Position numbers and translations under genes: made by a program. The notes under the pieces were generated by a model that was given only the letters and a program-made list of their open reading frames with translations, ran no database searches and was not told where the DNA came from. 64,000 nt of DNA from Aeromicrobium senzhongii. GTDB taxonomy: Bacteria; Actinomycetota; Actinomycetes; Propionibacteriales; Nocardioidaceae. Positions 31,519 through 40,814 of the stretch are shown one piece after another (position 1 is the stretch's first letter; each line of letters begins with the position of its first letter). The stretch lies in contig NZ_CP060587.1 of NCBI RefSeq assembly GCF_014334735.1, positions 1,860,001 through 1,924,000 of the forward strand, given 5' to 3'.

Positions 31519-32453
31519 GACTTGAGGCCACCTTCCATGATTCCGCCCACGATCTGGCGGCCGAACACGATGAACACCACGACGAGCGGCAGGGTGCCCA
31601 TGAGCGTCCCGGCCATGACCAGCGCCTGGTCGGTGTAATAGCCGCCGGCCAGCCGCGAGAGCGCGACCTGCACCGTCGGATGGTTGAAGTCCAGGGCGAT
31701 GTACGGCCACAGGAAGTCGTTCCAGCGCTCCATGAACGTCAGCAGTCCGAGCACCGCCGCCGCAGGTCTCAGCGCCGGGAACACGATCGACCAGAAGATC
31801 CGCAGCGTCGACGCCCCGTCCACCCGGGCAGCCTCGATCAGCTCGTCCGGGATGGCCTGCAGCGCGTACTGGCGCATGAAGAAGACACCGAAGCCGCTGA
31901 CCAGGAACGGCAGCGTCACCGAGGCGAGGCCGCCGGCCAGTCCGATCTTCGTCATCAGCATGTACAGCGGGATCAGTCCCAGCTGGACCGGCACCATCAT
32001 CGTCGCGACCACGATGATCAGCAGCACGTTGCTGCCGCGGAACTTCAGCTTGGCGAACGCGAAGCCGGCCAGGGCCGAGCTGACGACCACCGCGAGGGTG
32101 GCGGTCGACGCGACGATGAGTGAGTTCAACAGCGCCTTGCCGAACTGCACGTCGGGGTTCGCGAAGACGCGGTCGATGTTCGACGCGAGCCGATCGCCGG
32201 GCAACAACGGCGGCGGGATCCCCAGGATGTCGCTGTTGGCGCGCGAGGCCATCACCAGCATGAAGTACAGCGGCGCGGCCGCGAGCAGGACGACGAACGT
32301 CAGCGCGACGTACATCAGCGGGGAGGCTCCGGTGACCTTCGATCGCCGGTGGGCGCCGGTCCCCCGGTCCGACCCGCCGAGCTGGTCGACGGCACGCGGT
32401 ACCGTGCCGGCGCGCCGGTCGGCTGCGCCACCGGTGTGGGTGCGAAGGCTCAT
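31515..32453 (-). CDS. cebG: carbohydrate ABC transporter permease (CebG-like, MalG family)
   Basis: A 312-residue CUT1 permease with six membrane helices and a polar N-terminal extension of ~45 residues. The EAA coupling loop is [21 protein letters not shown], which docks to the ATPase. It follows cebF with one base between the stop and the ATG at 32453, and overlaps bglC by ATGA. Together with CebE and CebF it forms the cello-oligosaccharide importer. Confidence 0.93.
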   Translation of the reverse strand: MSLRTHTGGAADRRAGTVPRAVDQLGGSDRGTGAHRRSKVTGASPLMYVALTFVVLLAAAPLYFMLVMASRANSDILGIPPPLLPGDRLASNIDRVFANPDVQFGKALLNSLIVASTATLAVVVSSALAGFAFAKLKFRGSNVLLIIVVATMMVPVQLGLIPLYMLMTKIGLAGGLASVTLPFLVSGFGVFFMRQYALQAIPDELIEAARVDGASTLRIFWSIVFPALRPAAAVLGLLTFMERWNDFLWPYIALDFNHPTVQVALSRLAGGYYTDQALVMAGTLMGTLPLVVVFIVFGRQIVGGIMEGGLKS

Positions 32454-32454
32454 G

Positions 32455-33357
32455 TCAGTCCGCCGATCGGATGCGCCGCAGCAGCAGCAGGTTGATGGCC
32501 GCCACGAGGGCGATGATGAGGAAGAGGACCCAGGCGATCGTCGAGGCGTACCCGAACCGCTGGCCGGTGAAGGCCTCCTGGACCAGGTACATCGCGACGG
32601 TCTGGAACTGTCCGCGGTTGCCGCCGGAGATCGCGTTCGCGCCGGGGTTGAAGAGCAACGGCTCGGTGAAGAGCTGGATGCCGCCGATCGTCGCGACGAT
32701 CGTCACGAAGATCAACGTGGGGCGCAGCATGGGCACCGTGATGGACCAGAACTGCCGCCACGCCGAGGCGCCGTCGATCTTCGCCGCCTCGTAGAGCTCC
32801 TTGGGCACCGATTGCAGGGCCGCCAGCAGGATCAGCGCGTTGTAGCCGGTCCACCGCCAGTCGACCATCGTCGCGATCGCGAGCCAGGACGACCAGCGGT
32901 GGGCCCGCCAGTCGATGGCGTCGATGCCGATCTGCCCCAGCAGCCAGTTCGCGATGCCGTAGTCGCGGGCGAAGATCATCCCGAAGATGATGCCGACGGC
33001 CGCGACCGACGCGACGTTCGGCAGCAGGACGCCCATCCGCCAGAAGGTCCGCGACCGCAGGCGCGTGTTGAGCATCTGGGCCAGCACGGTGGCCAGCACC
33101 AGCTGCGGCACGGTGGCCAGGACGAAGATGCCGAAGGTGTTGACCAGGGCGCGCCAGAAGGAGCTGTCGACCATCAGCTCGCGGTAGTTCTCCAACCCGA
33201 TGAACTCGACCTTGCCCGCGAGCAACGTCCACTCGTGCATCGAGACCCATGCGGTGTAGACGAGCGGGAACAGGCCGAACACCGCGAAGACGAGGAAGTA
33301 CGGCGAGACGAACGCGAGGCCGGCGCCCTGTTGGCGAGCCAGTCGTGTGCGTGCCAT
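32455..33357 (-). CDS. cebF: sugar ABC transporter permease (CebF-like, MalF family)
   Basis: A 300-residue CUT1 permease with six membrane helices. The coupling loop is VPKELYEAAKIDGASAWRQFW. It ends LLLLRRIRSAD. The start is ATG at 33357, preceded by GGAGAGG; the longer frame reaching 33606 runs into the cebE coding region and is a shadow. A strong stem-loop separates it from cebE. Confidence 0.93.
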   Translation of the reverse strand: MARTRLARQQGAGLAFVSPYFLVFAVFGLFPLVYTAWVSMHEWTLLAGKVEFIGLENYRELMVDSSFWRALVNTFGIFVLATVPQLVLATVLAQMLNTRLRSRTFWRMGVLLPNVASVAAVGIIFGMIFARDYGIANWLLGQIGIDAIDWRAHRWSSWLAIATMVDWRWTGYNALILLAALQSVPKELYEAAKIDGASAWRQFWSITVPMLRPTLIFVTIVATIGGIQLFTEPLLFNPGANAISGGNRGQFQTVAMYLVQEAFTGQRFGYASTIAWVLFLIIALVAAINLLLLRRIRSAD

Positions 33358-33394
33358 GACGAGATCCTCTCCGATCTGGGGGGTCCGAACGTGG

Positions 33395-33439
33395 GCGGCC
33401 GGTGTCCGCGTCTTGGAGGAACGCGCGGACACCGGCCGC
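33395..33439 (-). other. intercistronic stem-loop between cebE and cebF
   Basis: A perfect 16-bp GC-rich stem (33395-33410 and 33424-33439) with a 13-nt loop lies 12 nt beyond the cebE stop in the transcript. Such elements after a binding-protein gene commonly protect its mRNA from 3' decay or attenuate read-through, raising binding-protein levels over permeases. The role here is inferred. Confidence 0.6.
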
Positions 33440-33451
33440 GTCAGGGGTGCG

Positions 33452-34738
33452 TCAGCGCCCGGCCTTCGTGGCGGCTGCGCTCGCATCGTCCCAGCCCTGC
33501 GCGGGCGGGACCTCACCGTTCTCGACACTGCGGAGCGCGTTCTCGACCGCGTCGCGGACGGGAACGTTCTTCGTGCCGAGGTAGACCGGCTCCAGTGCCG
33601 CTGCACCAGCGGCGAACAGCTGGCCGATCGGGGCCTCGTTGAAGTAGGGGTTCGTGGCCTCCTTCAACTCGGTCTTCTCGTACAGCGCGGGCAGGGACGG
33701 CAGGCGACCCTCGGCCTCGAAGGCGAGCATCTGGCCCTCCTCGTCGCTGAGGTAGTCGATCAGCTCGAGCGCCATCTCCTGGTGCTTGCTGGTCTGCGGC
33801 ACGGCGAGCCACGAACCGCCCCAGTTGCCGCCGCCACCGGGCACCGTGGCGATGTCCCACTTGCCGGCATTGGCCTCACCGGACTGGTCCTTGATGTAAC
33901 CGGTCATCCAGGCGGGGCAGGCGACCGTGGCGAAGGAGCCGTTCTTGAAGCCGGCGTTCCACTCGTCGCTGAAGGCCTTGAGCTGGGCCGACAGGTCGGC
34001 CTCGGTCATCTCGACCGAGTAGTCCCAAGCGGTCTTGATCGCGGGGTTCTCGTCGAAGACGAGCTTGTCGTCACGATCGAAGTAGGTGTGGTCCCCCTCC
34101 TGCATGAGGATGGAGTTGTAGGTGTTCGTCGACGAGTCGACGAACGCGACCTTCTGGTTCCCGATGCCCTTCTGGAACTTCTTGCCGGTGGCGATGTACG
34201 CGTCCCAGGTCGGCCACAGCTGGGCCACCTCGGCGCGGTCGGTCGGCAGTCCGGCCTTCTCGAACAGGTCGCGGCGGTAGCACATGGCCAGGCCGCCCAC
34301 GTCCGTCCCGTAGCCGATCGTCGTCTTGCCGTCGGCGCTCGTGGCCTTGTCCCAGACCCACGGGAGCCAGCGGTCCTTGACGTCGTTGCCACCCTCGTCC
34401 TGGAGGTTGACGAACTTGTTCGCGGCGGCCAGGAAGGCCACGGTCTGGCCCTCCTCGATGGCGACCACGTCGCCGGCGTCGCCACCGGCGGCGATCTGCT
34501 GCGTCAGCTTCGTGTTGTACTTGCCGAGGTCGCCCTCGGCCGTCTCGACGATCTTGACGCCGGGGTGGTCTGCCTCGAACTTCTTGTACGCCTCGGTGTA
34601 GCCGAACTTGCCGAAGAGATTCACCCGCAGGGTGATGTCGTCCCCGTCGTCGCTCGACCCGCTACCGCCACAGGCGGCGAGGCCGCCCAGGGCGATCGCC
34701 GTGGCGAGCGTGGCGGCGAACTGTCGTGTGCGATTCAC
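33452..34738 (-). CDS. cebE: sugar ABC transporter substrate-binding lipoprotein (CebE-like)
   Basis: A 428-residue extracellular solute-binding protein of family 1. The signal peptide ends LAAC with lipidated Cys23, followed by a Gly/Ser linker. Core motifs are TLRVNLFGKFGYTEAYKKFE, NTKLTQQIAAGGDAGDVVAIEE and GSWLAVPQTSKHQEMALELIDYL. The cello-oligosaccharide assignment rests on the CebR-type operators and the linked GH1 enzyme. The GTG at 34738 follows GGAAGG. It is the first gene of the cassette. Confidence 0.92.
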   Translation of the reverse strand: MNRTRQFAATLATAIALGGLAACGGSGSSDDGDDITLRVNLFGKFGYTEAYKKFEADHPGVKIVETAEGDLGKYNTKLTQQIAAGGDAGDVVAIEEGQTVAFLAAANKFVNLQDEGGNDVKDRWLPWVWDKATSADGKTTIGYGTDVGGLAMCYRRDLFEKAGLPTDRAEVAQLWPTWDAYIATGKKFQKGIGNQKVAFVDSSTNTYNSILMQEGDHTYFDRDDKLVFDENPAIKTAWDYSVEMTEADLSAQLKAFSDEWNAGFKNGSFATVACPAWMTGYIKDQSGEANAGKWDIATVPGGGGNWGGSWLAVPQTSKHQEMALELIDYLSDEEGQMLAFEAEGRLPSLPALYEKTELKEATNPYFNEAPIGQLFAAGAAALEPVYLGTKNVPVRDAVENALRSVENGEVPPAQGWDDASAAATKAGR

Positions 34739-34767
34739 GTCATGCCTTCCGTCGGTCCCCCACCCGA

Positions 34768-34785
34768 CATGGGAGCGCTCCCATG
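34768..34785. promoter_or_regulatory. CebR-type operator O1 (overlaps expected transcription start)
   Basis: An 18-bp perfect palindrome CATGGGAGCGCTCCCATG. Its core TGGGAGCGCTCCCA is identical to the Streptomyces CebR box. It abuts the downstream side of the predicted -10 element, 30 bp before the cebE GTG, so bound repressor would block initiation. Confidence 0.9.
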
Positions 34786-34814
34786 AGTGTGGCTCACGTC
34801 ACATGCCACGTCAA
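34786..34814 (-). promoter_or_regulatory. predicted cebE promoter
   Basis: On the minus strand TTGACG (34809-34814) and CACACT (34786-34791) are separated by exactly 17 bp, fitting a primary-sigma promoter with a good -35 and a weak -10. It is flanked directly by the two CebR-type palindromes. Confidence 0.6.
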
Positions 34815-34820
34815 GAGATT

Positions 34821-34838
34821 TTTGGGAGCGCTCCCAAA
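34821..34838. promoter_or_regulatory. CebR-type operator O2 (upstream of -35)
   Basis: An 18-bp perfect palindrome TTTGGGAGCGCTCCCAAA, sharing the TGGGAGCGCTCCCA core with O1. The centres of O1 and O2 are 53 bp apart, close to five helical turns, so the two sites face the same side of the DNA. It lies 6 bp upstream of the predicted -35. Confidence 0.9.
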
Positions 34839-34853
34839 TTGATGGTTCCGGGA

Positions 34854-34894
34854 ACGACGCAGCCCCGCACCGAACCGGTGCGGGGCTGCGTCGT
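34854..34894 (-). terminator. pnp transcription terminator
   Basis: A perfect 19-bp stem (34854-34872 and 34876-34894) with a 3-nt loop, 12 nt past the pnp stop. There is no T-run. It insulates the ceb promoter region from pnp read-through. Confidence 0.85.
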
Positions 34895-34906
34895 GGAGCG
34901 GGAGGA

Positions 34907-37126
34907 TCAGGCCTCGGAGGGCTCCTCGGCCGTCTCGACGGCCGCGTCCTCGGTCGCCTCGACGACCGGGATCAGCGACAGCTTGCCGCGATCGCCGACC
35001 TCGGCGATCTGGACCTGGATCTTGTCACCGACCTTGACGACGTCGTCGACGTTGTTGACCCGCTGGCCGCCGTTGAGCTCGCGCAGCTTGCTGATGTGCA
35101 GCAGGCCGTCCTTGCCCGGCAGCAGCGAGATGAACGCGCCGAAGTCGACCGTCTTGACGACGGTGCCCAGGTAGCGCTCGCCGACCTCGGGCATCGTCGG
35201 GTTGGCGATCGCGTTGATGGCGGAGCGAGCCGCCTCGGCCGCGTCGCCACCCTCGGCGCCGATGTAGACGGTGCCGTCGTCGTCGATCGAGATCTTCGCG
35301 CCGGTGTCGTCCTGGATCTGGTTGATCATCTTGCCCTTCGGGCCGATGACCTCGCCGATCTTGTCGACCGGGATCTTCACCGTGATGATCCGCGGAGCGT
35401 AAGGGCTCATCTCGTCGGGCTCGCTGATGGCCTCGGCCATCACGTCCAGGATCGTCTGACGCGCGTCGTGCGCCTGCTGCAGGGCACCGGCCAGCACGTC
35501 GGCGGGGATGCCGTCGAGCTTGGTGTCCAGCTGCAGGGCGGTGACGAACTCACGCGTGCCGGCGACCTTGAAGTCCATGTCGCCGTAGGCGTCCTCGGCT
35601 CCGAGGATGTCGGTCAGCGTGACGAACTTCTGCTCGCCGTCGACCACACCGGAGATGAGGCCCATCGCGATGCCGGCGACCGGGGCGCGCAGCGGCACAC
35701 CGGCGTTCAGCAGACCCAGGGTCGAGGCGCACACCGAGCCCATGGACGTCGAGCCGTTCGAGCTCAGCGCCTCGGAGACCTGGCGGATCGCGTACGGGAA
35801 CTCCGCACGCGACGGCAGCACGGGCAGCAGGGCCCGGCCGGCCAGGGCGCCGTGACCGATCTCGCGACGCTTGGGCGAGCCCACGCGACCGGTCTCACCG
35901 GTGGAGAACGGCGGGAAGTTGTAGTTGTGCATGTACCGACGCGTGGTCTCGGGCGAGAGCGTGTCGAGCTTCTGCTCCAGGTCGAGCATGTTCAGCGTCG
36001 TGACACCCAGGATCTGGGTCTCGCCACGCTGGAACAGCGCCGAGCCGTGCACGCGAGGAATGATGCCGACCTCGGCGGACAGGGCGCGGATGTCGGCCAG
36101 GCCACGACCGTCGATGCGGACGTTGTCGCGCAGGACGCGCTCGCGCACGAGCTCCTTGGTCAGCGAGCGCAGCGCGGCGCCGAGCTCCTTCTCGCGGCCC
36201 TCGAAGCGCTCACCGAGCTGGTCGATGACGTTGGCCTTGATCTCGGACTCGCGCTCCTCGCGGTCGGCCTTGCGGACGATCGTGAGCGCACCGGCCAGGT
36301 CGGCCGACGCGATCTCGCGGACGGCCTCGTAGACGTCGTCCTCGTAGTCGAGGAAGACCGGGAAGTCCTGGACGGGCTTGGCGGCCGTCGCGGCCAGCTC
36401 GGCCTGGGCATCGCACAGCTGGCGGATGAAGCCCTTGGCGGCCTCGAGGCCACCGGCGACGATCTCCTCGGTGGGCGCCTGGACGCCGCTCTGGACGAGC
36501 TCCCACGTGTTCTCGGTGGACTCGGCCTCGACCATCATGATGGCGACGTCGTCGCCCGCGACACGGCCCGCGACGACCATGTCGAACACGGCCTCCTCGA
36601 GCTGGCTGTGCGTCGGGAAGGCGACCCACTGGCCGTCGATGAGCGCGACGCGCGTGGCGCCGATCGGGCCGCTGAAGGGCAGGCCCGAGATCTGCGTGGA
36701 CGCCGAGGCGGCGTTGATCGCCAGCACGTCGTACGGGGTGTCGGGGTTGAGCGACAGGACCGTGATGACGACCTGGACCTCGTTGCGCAGGCCCTTCTTG
36801 AAGGTCGGGCGCAGCGGGCGGTCGATCAGGCGGCAGGTGAGGATCGCGTCCTCGCTGGGACGGCCCTCACGACGGAAGAACGACCCCGGGATGCGACCCG
36901 CGGCGTACATGCGCTCCTCGACGTCGACCGTCAGCGGGAAGAAGTCGAAGTGGTCCTTGGGGTGCTTGCCGGCCGTGGTGGCCGAGAGCAGCATGGTGTC
37001 GTCGTCGAGGTAGGCGGCGACGGCGCCGGCGGCCTGCTGGGCCAGCAGGCCGGTCTCGAAACGCACCGTGCGGGTGCCGAAACGGCCGTTGTCGAGGACG
37101 GTCTCTACGGTGGTGATGTCGGACAT
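34907..37126 (-). CDS. pnp: polyribonucleotide nucleotidyltransferase (PNPase)
   Basis: A 739-residue phosphorolytic 3'-5' exoribonuclease. Two RNase PH domains (residues ~15-240 and 330-545, the second with [19 protein letters not shown]) flank the helical domain. They are followed by KH ([22 protein letters not shown]) and S1 ([24 protein letters not shown]). The C-terminus is acidic. The ATG at 37126 (MSDITTVE) is chosen; the frame extends upstream without homology. A small GCAGGG/CCCTGC hairpin sits in the leader. Confidence 0.97.
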   Translation of the reverse strand: MSDITTVETVLDNGRFGTRTVRFETGLLAQQAAGAVAAYLDDDTMLLSATTAGKHPKDHFDFFPLTVDVEERMYAAGRIPGSFFRREGRPSEDAILTCRLIDRPLRPTFKKGLRNEVQVVITVLSLNPDTPYDVLAINAASASTQISGLPFSGPIGATRVALIDGQWVAFPTHSQLEEAVFDMVVAGRVAGDDVAIMMVEAESTENTWELVQSGVQAPTEEIVAGGLEAAKGFIRQLCDAQAELAATAAKPVQDFPVFLDYEDDVYEAVREIASADLAGALTIVRKADREERESEIKANVIDQLGERFEGREKELGAALRSLTKELVRERVLRDNVRIDGRGLADIRALSAEVGIIPRVHGSALFQRGETQILGVTTLNMLDLEQKLDTLSPETTRRYMHNYNFPPFSTGETGRVGSPKRREIGHGALAGRALLPVLPSRAEFPYAIRQVSEALSSNGSTSMGSVCASTLGLLNAGVPLRAPVAGIAMGLISGVVDGEQKFVTLTDILGAEDAYGDMDFKVAGTREFVTALQLDTKLDGIPADVLAGALQQAHDARQTILDVMAEAISEPDEMSPYAPRIITVKIPVDKIGEVIGPKGKMINQIQDDTGAKISIDDDGTVYIGAEGGDAAEAARSAINAIANPTMPEVGERYLGTVVKTVDFGAFISLLPGKDGLLHISKLRELNGGQRVNNVDDVVKVGDKIQVQIAEVGDRGKLSLIPVVEATEDAAVETAEEPSEA

Positions 37127-37139
37127 GGAAGTCCCTTCT

Positions 37140-37156
37140 GCAGGGTTTCGCCCTGC
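37140..37156 (-). promoter_or_regulatory. small hairpin in pnp leader
   Basis: GCAGGG (37140-37145) and CCCTGC (37151-37156) with a 5-nt loop, 14 nt upstream of the pnp ATG. E. coli pnp is autoregulated through a leader stem cut by RNase III; a comparable role here is speculative. Confidence 0.3.
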
Positions 37157-37334
37157 GGTTTCGGGACGAGGCGGCTGCGCCGGCGCGGTCCGCATTCGGA
37201 CCCGGGCCGGGCCGGTCTTCGATCGAGGCCCGCGGCCGCCCATGGGGGCTCCGAGGGCCACTACCGAGGACCGAGCAATCGCCGACCTCGTCGTGGGTGA
37301 TTCTTGTTCAGTTGTGATGGTGTCGCATTGAGGA

Positions 37335-37368
37335 ACGGGCGGCCACCCCCGAGGGGATGACCGCCCGT
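37335..37368 (-). terminator. rpsO terminator
   Basis: An outer stem ACGGGCGG/CCGCCCGT (37335-37342 and 37361-37368) encloses a CCCC/GGGG mini-stem. It begins 4 nt after the rpsO stop and leads into pnp, so pnp probably depends on partial read-through or its own promoter. Confidence 0.7.
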
Positions 37369-37372
37369 CGCA

Positions 37373-37663
37373 TCAGCGGCGCAGGCCCAGTCGCTCGATG
37401 AGCGAGCGGTAGCGCTCGATGTCGTTGTTCTGCAGGTAGTTCAGCAGGCGGCGACGCTGGCCGACCAGGAGCAGCAGGCCACGACGGCTGTGGTGGTCGT
37501 GCTTGTGCTCCTTCAGGTGCTCGGTCAGGTGAGCGATGCGGCCCGTCAGCAGCGCGATCTGGACCTCCGGGGAACCGGTGTCGCCCTCGCCCGTGGCGTA
37601 CTGCTCGATGATTTCCTGCTTCGAAAGGTTTGCCACCGTGGGGGCAGCGGTCTTCTTCGACAC
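37373..37663 (-). CDS. rpsO: 30S ribosomal protein S15
   Basis: A 96-residue S15, a primary binder of 16S rRNA helices h20-h22. The whole chain is recognisable ([59 protein letters not shown]). The start is GTG at 37663. A short N-terminal extension ([12 protein letters not shown]) replaces the shorter E. coli start. It is followed by a terminator hairpin and pnp. Confidence 0.97.
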   Translation of the reverse strand: MSKKTAAPTVANLSKQEIIEQYATGEGDTGSPEVQIALLTGRIAHLTEHLKEHKHDHHSRRGLLLLVGQRRRLLNYLQNNDIERYRSLIERLGLRR

Positions 37664-37794
37664 GTTTCTCCTTGGGATGTCCGTTGCACGGCGCGCCCGG
37701 GCCTGTTCACCGGGGCACTCTGGGTCCGTGGCCGTTCTACGGCAACTCTCAGGGTATCAGCGCCGCGGTGAACGTTCCTAATCGCCACGCAGGC

Positions 37795-38727
37795 TCAGAG
37801 GTGCAGCACGGACCGCGCGTCCGCGACGTCGCGGTGCATCTGCTCGACGAGCGCATCGAGCGACTCGTAGGCCACCATCTCGCGCAGCCGGGCGACGAAC
37901 TCGACGCGGACCGACTGCCCGTAGAGGTCGAGGTCGTCACGGTCCAGGACGTACGACTCGACCCGTCGGCCGGTGACTCCGTCGAAGGTCGGATTGGTGC
38001 CGATCGACGTGGCGGCCGGCAGCCGCGTGTCGTCGGGAAGGACGAGCCACGCGGCGTACACGCCGTCCGGCGGCACGGCGTAGGAGTCGTCCACCGGGAC
38101 GTTCGCGGTCGGGAAGCCGAGCTCGCGTCCCCGCCGGTCCCCCGTGACGACGGTCCCCTCCACCTCGTGCGGCCGGCCCAGGATCTCGGCGGCCCGCCCC
38201 ATGTCGCCGGAGGCGACCGCATCGCGGGCGCGGGTCGACGAGAAGGCCACACCGTCGCCGGCCAGCGCGGCCTCCGCGGCGGTGAACCCGTGTCGGCGGC
38301 CGGACTCCTGCAGCGTCTCGATCGACCCGGAGGCGCGGCTGCCGTACCGGAAGCCCTCCCCCACCACGACCGCGCGCGCATGGCACTGGTCCAGGACGAC
38401 CGCGCCCACGAACTCGTCCGGCGACCACGAGGCCATCTCGGCGGTGAAGTCCAGGACGCGCACGTGGTCGGCGCCGTGCTGGTGCAACAGCTCGATGCGG
38501 CGCTCGAGGGTGGTCAGGCGCTTCGGCGCGCGCTCGGGGGCGAAGATCGCGACCGGGTGCGGATCGAAGGTGATCGCGACGGTCTGCGCGTCGCCCGCGG
38601 CCGCGCGCGTGGCCGCGAGGAGCGACTGGTGTCCGAGGTGCACACCGTCGAAGTTGCCGATCGTGACGGCGCTCGGTCCGGGCACAGCCGTGGCGGGAGC
38701 ACCCTCGACCGCCTTCCAGATCACCAC
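37795..38727 (-). CDS. ribF: bifunctional riboflavin kinase/FAD synthetase
   Basis: A RibF of about 310 residues converting riboflavin to FMN and FAD. The N-terminal nucleotidylyltransferase domain has AVTIGNFDGVHLGHQSLLA and SSTRARDAVASGD. The C-terminal kinase domain has GRELGFPTANVPV and ATSIGTNPTFDG. Starts are possible at GTG 38745, 38727 or 38724; alignment with the usual short N-terminus before VIWKAVEG favours the last two. It is placed between rpsO and the aromatic catabolic genes. Confidence 0.93.
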   Translation of the reverse strand: MVIWKAVEGAPATAVPGPSAVTIGNFDGVHLGHQSLLAATRAAAGDAQTVAITFDPHPVAIFAPERAPKRLTTLERRIELLHQHGADHVRVLDFTAEMASWSPDEFVGAVVLDQCHARAVVVGEGFRYGSRASGSIETLQESGRRHGFTAAEAALAGDGVAFSSTRARDAVASGDMGRAAEILGRPHEVEGTVVTGDRRGRELGFPTANVPVDDSYAVPPDGVYAAWLVLPDDTRLPAATSIGTNPTFDGVTGRRVESYVLDRDDLDLYGQSVRVEFVARLREMVAYESLDALVEQMHRDVADARSVLHL

Positions 38728-38760
38728 GGCGACACTGTGCCACACCCGTCGCCGGCGGCT

Positions 38761-39645
38761 TCAGGCAGCGAGCCTCATCGCCTCGATCGAGTCGTCGGTG
38801 CAGGTGTCCCAGAAGCCTCCGACGACGTCCTGGAGCTGGCCGAAGGACCCGGCCGCGAACAGCACCTCCTGGTAGTGCGTGATGTCGTAGTCGGTCGTCC
38901 CCATCTCGACCAGGTCGAGCGGCCGGATGGTCATCTGGCGGAACTCCTCGATCTCGCCGGGGCTGGACAAGATGCCGGCGCCGTACGCCTTGAGCCCGTC
39001 GGGCTCGTGGACCACACCGAACTCGAGGGTGAACCAGAAGACCTTGCTGACGAACTGCAGCGCCTCGTCGGACTCGACGCGTCGCACCGCCGCCCCGGCC
39101 GCCTCGTACAGCTGGGTGAACCGGGTGTCGGCCAGGGTGTTGCCGTGGCCGACCACCTCGTGGAGGACGTCGGGCTCGGGCGTGTAGAGCGGAACCGAGT
39201 GGTGCCGGACGTACTGCGTCGCCCAGAACCGGTGGTCCGCCAGGGCGCCGTAGAACTCACGCAGCGGCACCAGGCCCGCGGCGGGCTGGTAGGCGAACCC
39301 GGTCAACGGCGCCAGAGCCGCCGAGAGCTCGGCCAGCTGGGGGACGTGGTCCTCGGGCAGCCCGAACGCCTCCTTGCCGTCGAGGTACTCCCGGCACGCG
39401 TAGTGCCGGTGCTTGTCGCGCAGGTCCTCGCAGACCACCCGCCACACCTCGTGCTCGGCGTCGGTGTAGTCGATGAGCGGCGGCGGGTCCCCCGAGGTCC
39501 ACCGGGCCGCGGCCGTGGCGATCCGGTCGCGGCGCTCGCGGTACGTGGGGTCCTCCAATCCCGGGTGCCCCGCACTCAGCTCGACCGAGACGCTGCCGTC
39601 GCCCTTCTTCGTGAGGGGCGCGAAGTACTGGCCTTCCTCGAACAT
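38761..39645 (-). CDS. phhA: phenylalanine 4-monooxygenase
   Basis: A 294-residue pterin-dependent, non-heme iron hydroxylase making tyrosine from phenylalanine. The iron ligands are visible in PDVLHEVVGHGNTLA (two His) and WFTLEFGV (Glu). The enzyme is the monodomain bacterial type, without an ACT regulatory domain. The ATG at 39645 follows GGGAAGGAG; the long upstream frame is shadow of fahA. It is last in the catabolic unit, 20 nt after fahA. Confidence 0.95.
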   Translation of the reverse strand: MFEEGQYFAPLTKKGDGSVSVELSAGHPGLEDPTYRERRDRIATAAARWTSGDPPPLIDYTDAEHEVWRVVCEDLRDKHRHYACREYLDGKEAFGLPEDHVPQLAELSAALAPLTGFAYQPAAGLVPLREFYGALADHRFWATQYVRHHSVPLYTPEPDVLHEVVGHGNTLADTRFTQLYEAAGAAVRRVESDEALQFVSKVFWFTLEFGVVHEPDGLKAYGAGILSSPGEIEEFRQMTIRPLDLVEMGTTDYDITHYQEVLFAAGSFGQLQDVVGGFWDTCTDDSIEAMRLAA

Positions 39646-39665
39646 GTCACTCCTTCCCGCGGTCC

Positions 39666-40814
39666 TCAGACCACGCGTCCTTCGACCTCGCCCAGGGGCA
39701 GCAACCGGCCGTCGTGCGTCCTGGCCGCGGCGGAGATGGTCACGGTGTCGCCGTCCTGCAGGAACCCCCGGGTGCTCCCGTCGTCCAACGTCACCGGCTC
39801 GGTGCCGTTCCAGGTCAGCTCCAGCAAGGAGCCTCGTTGTCCGGGCTCCGGACCGCTGACGGTGCCCGACGCGAAGAGGTCGCCCGGGCGCAGGGACGCC
39901 CCGTTCACCGTCAGGTGCGCGAGCATCTGAGCCGGCGTCCACGACATCGTGGCGAACGGCGGCCGCGACACCACCGTGCCGTTGACCGCGACCGTCAGCT
40001 CCAGGTCGAGACCCTGGCCCGGTGGGCTCAGATAGTCCTGCAGCTCGACGTGCGGGGGCGGTGGATCGGTCCGTGCGTCGGTGAGCGCGGCCCACGGCAC
40101 GACCCACGGCGAGACCGACGTCGCGAAGGACTTGCCCAGGAACGGACCGAGCGGCACGTACTCCCACGCCTGGATGTCGCGTGCCGACCAGTCGTTGACG
40201 ACGCAGATCCCGAAGACGTGCTGCTCGAACTCCCCGACGCCGACCTGTTGCCCGAGGTCCGAGCCGGCCCCGACCACGAAGCCGATCTCGGCCTCGACGT
40301 CGAGCCTGGCACTCGGGCCGAAGCCGATGGTGCCGTCGGCCGAGCGCAGTTGCCCGGAGGGTCGTCGCACGGGCGTGCCCGAGACCACGACCGTCCCCGC
40401 CCGGCCGTGGTAGCCGATCGGCAGGTGGTCCCAGTTCGGCGTGAGCGGCTCCCCGTCAGGACGGAAGATCCGGCCGACGTTCGTCGCGTGGTGCCGCGAC
40501 GCGTAGAAGTCGACGTAGTCCGCGACGGCGAACGGCAGGTGCAGCCGCACCTCGCCGACCGGCCGGGTGGGCGACGCCTCGAGGGCGGCCTCCTGCAGCG
40601 CCGCCCGCACGCGAGCCCACACCTGCGGGCCCGCGGCGAGGAAGCGATCGAGCGTTCCGGCGGCGAACACGGGCGCCTGGTCCGGGACCAGCGTCTGCGC
40701 CAGGGTGGTCAGGTCGAGGACGCGGTCACCGAGGCCCACACCCACTCGCGGTCCGTCGAGATCCGCGGCGGTGAAGCTGCAGTACGGCAGCGTCGCCAGG
40801 TCGAAGCCGGTCAT
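39666..40814 (-). CDS. fahA: fumarylacetoacetase
   Basis: A 382-residue FAH-fold hydrolase that splits fumarylacetoacetate into fumarate and acetoacetate, the last step of tyrosine breakdown. The N-terminal SH3-like domain is followed by the catalytic barrel with VDFYASRHHATNVGRIFRP, metal ligands in LDVEAEIGFVVG and VVNDWSARDIQAWEYVPLGP. The ATG at 40814 overlaps the stop of the unknown gene upstream (ATGA). The open frame beyond 40814 is a shadow. Confidence 0.95.
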   Translation of the reverse strand: MTGFDLATLPYCSFTAADLDGPRVGVGLGDRVLDLTTLAQTLVPDQAPVFAAGTLDRFLAAGPQVWARVRAALQEAALEASPTRPVGEVRLHLPFAVADYVDFYASRHHATNVGRIFRPDGEPLTPNWDHLPIGYHGRAGTVVVSGTPVRRPSGQLRSADGTIGFGPSARLDVEAEIGFVVGAGSDLGQQVGVGEFEQHVFGICVVNDWSARDIQAWEYVPLGPFLGKSFATSVSPWVVPWAALTDARTDPPPPHVELQDYLSPPGQGLDLELTVAVNGTVVSRPPFATMSWTPAQMLAHLTVNGASLRPGDLFASGTVSGPEPGQRGSLLELTWNGTEPVTLDDGSTRGFLQDGDTVTISAAARTHDGRLLPLGEVEGRVV

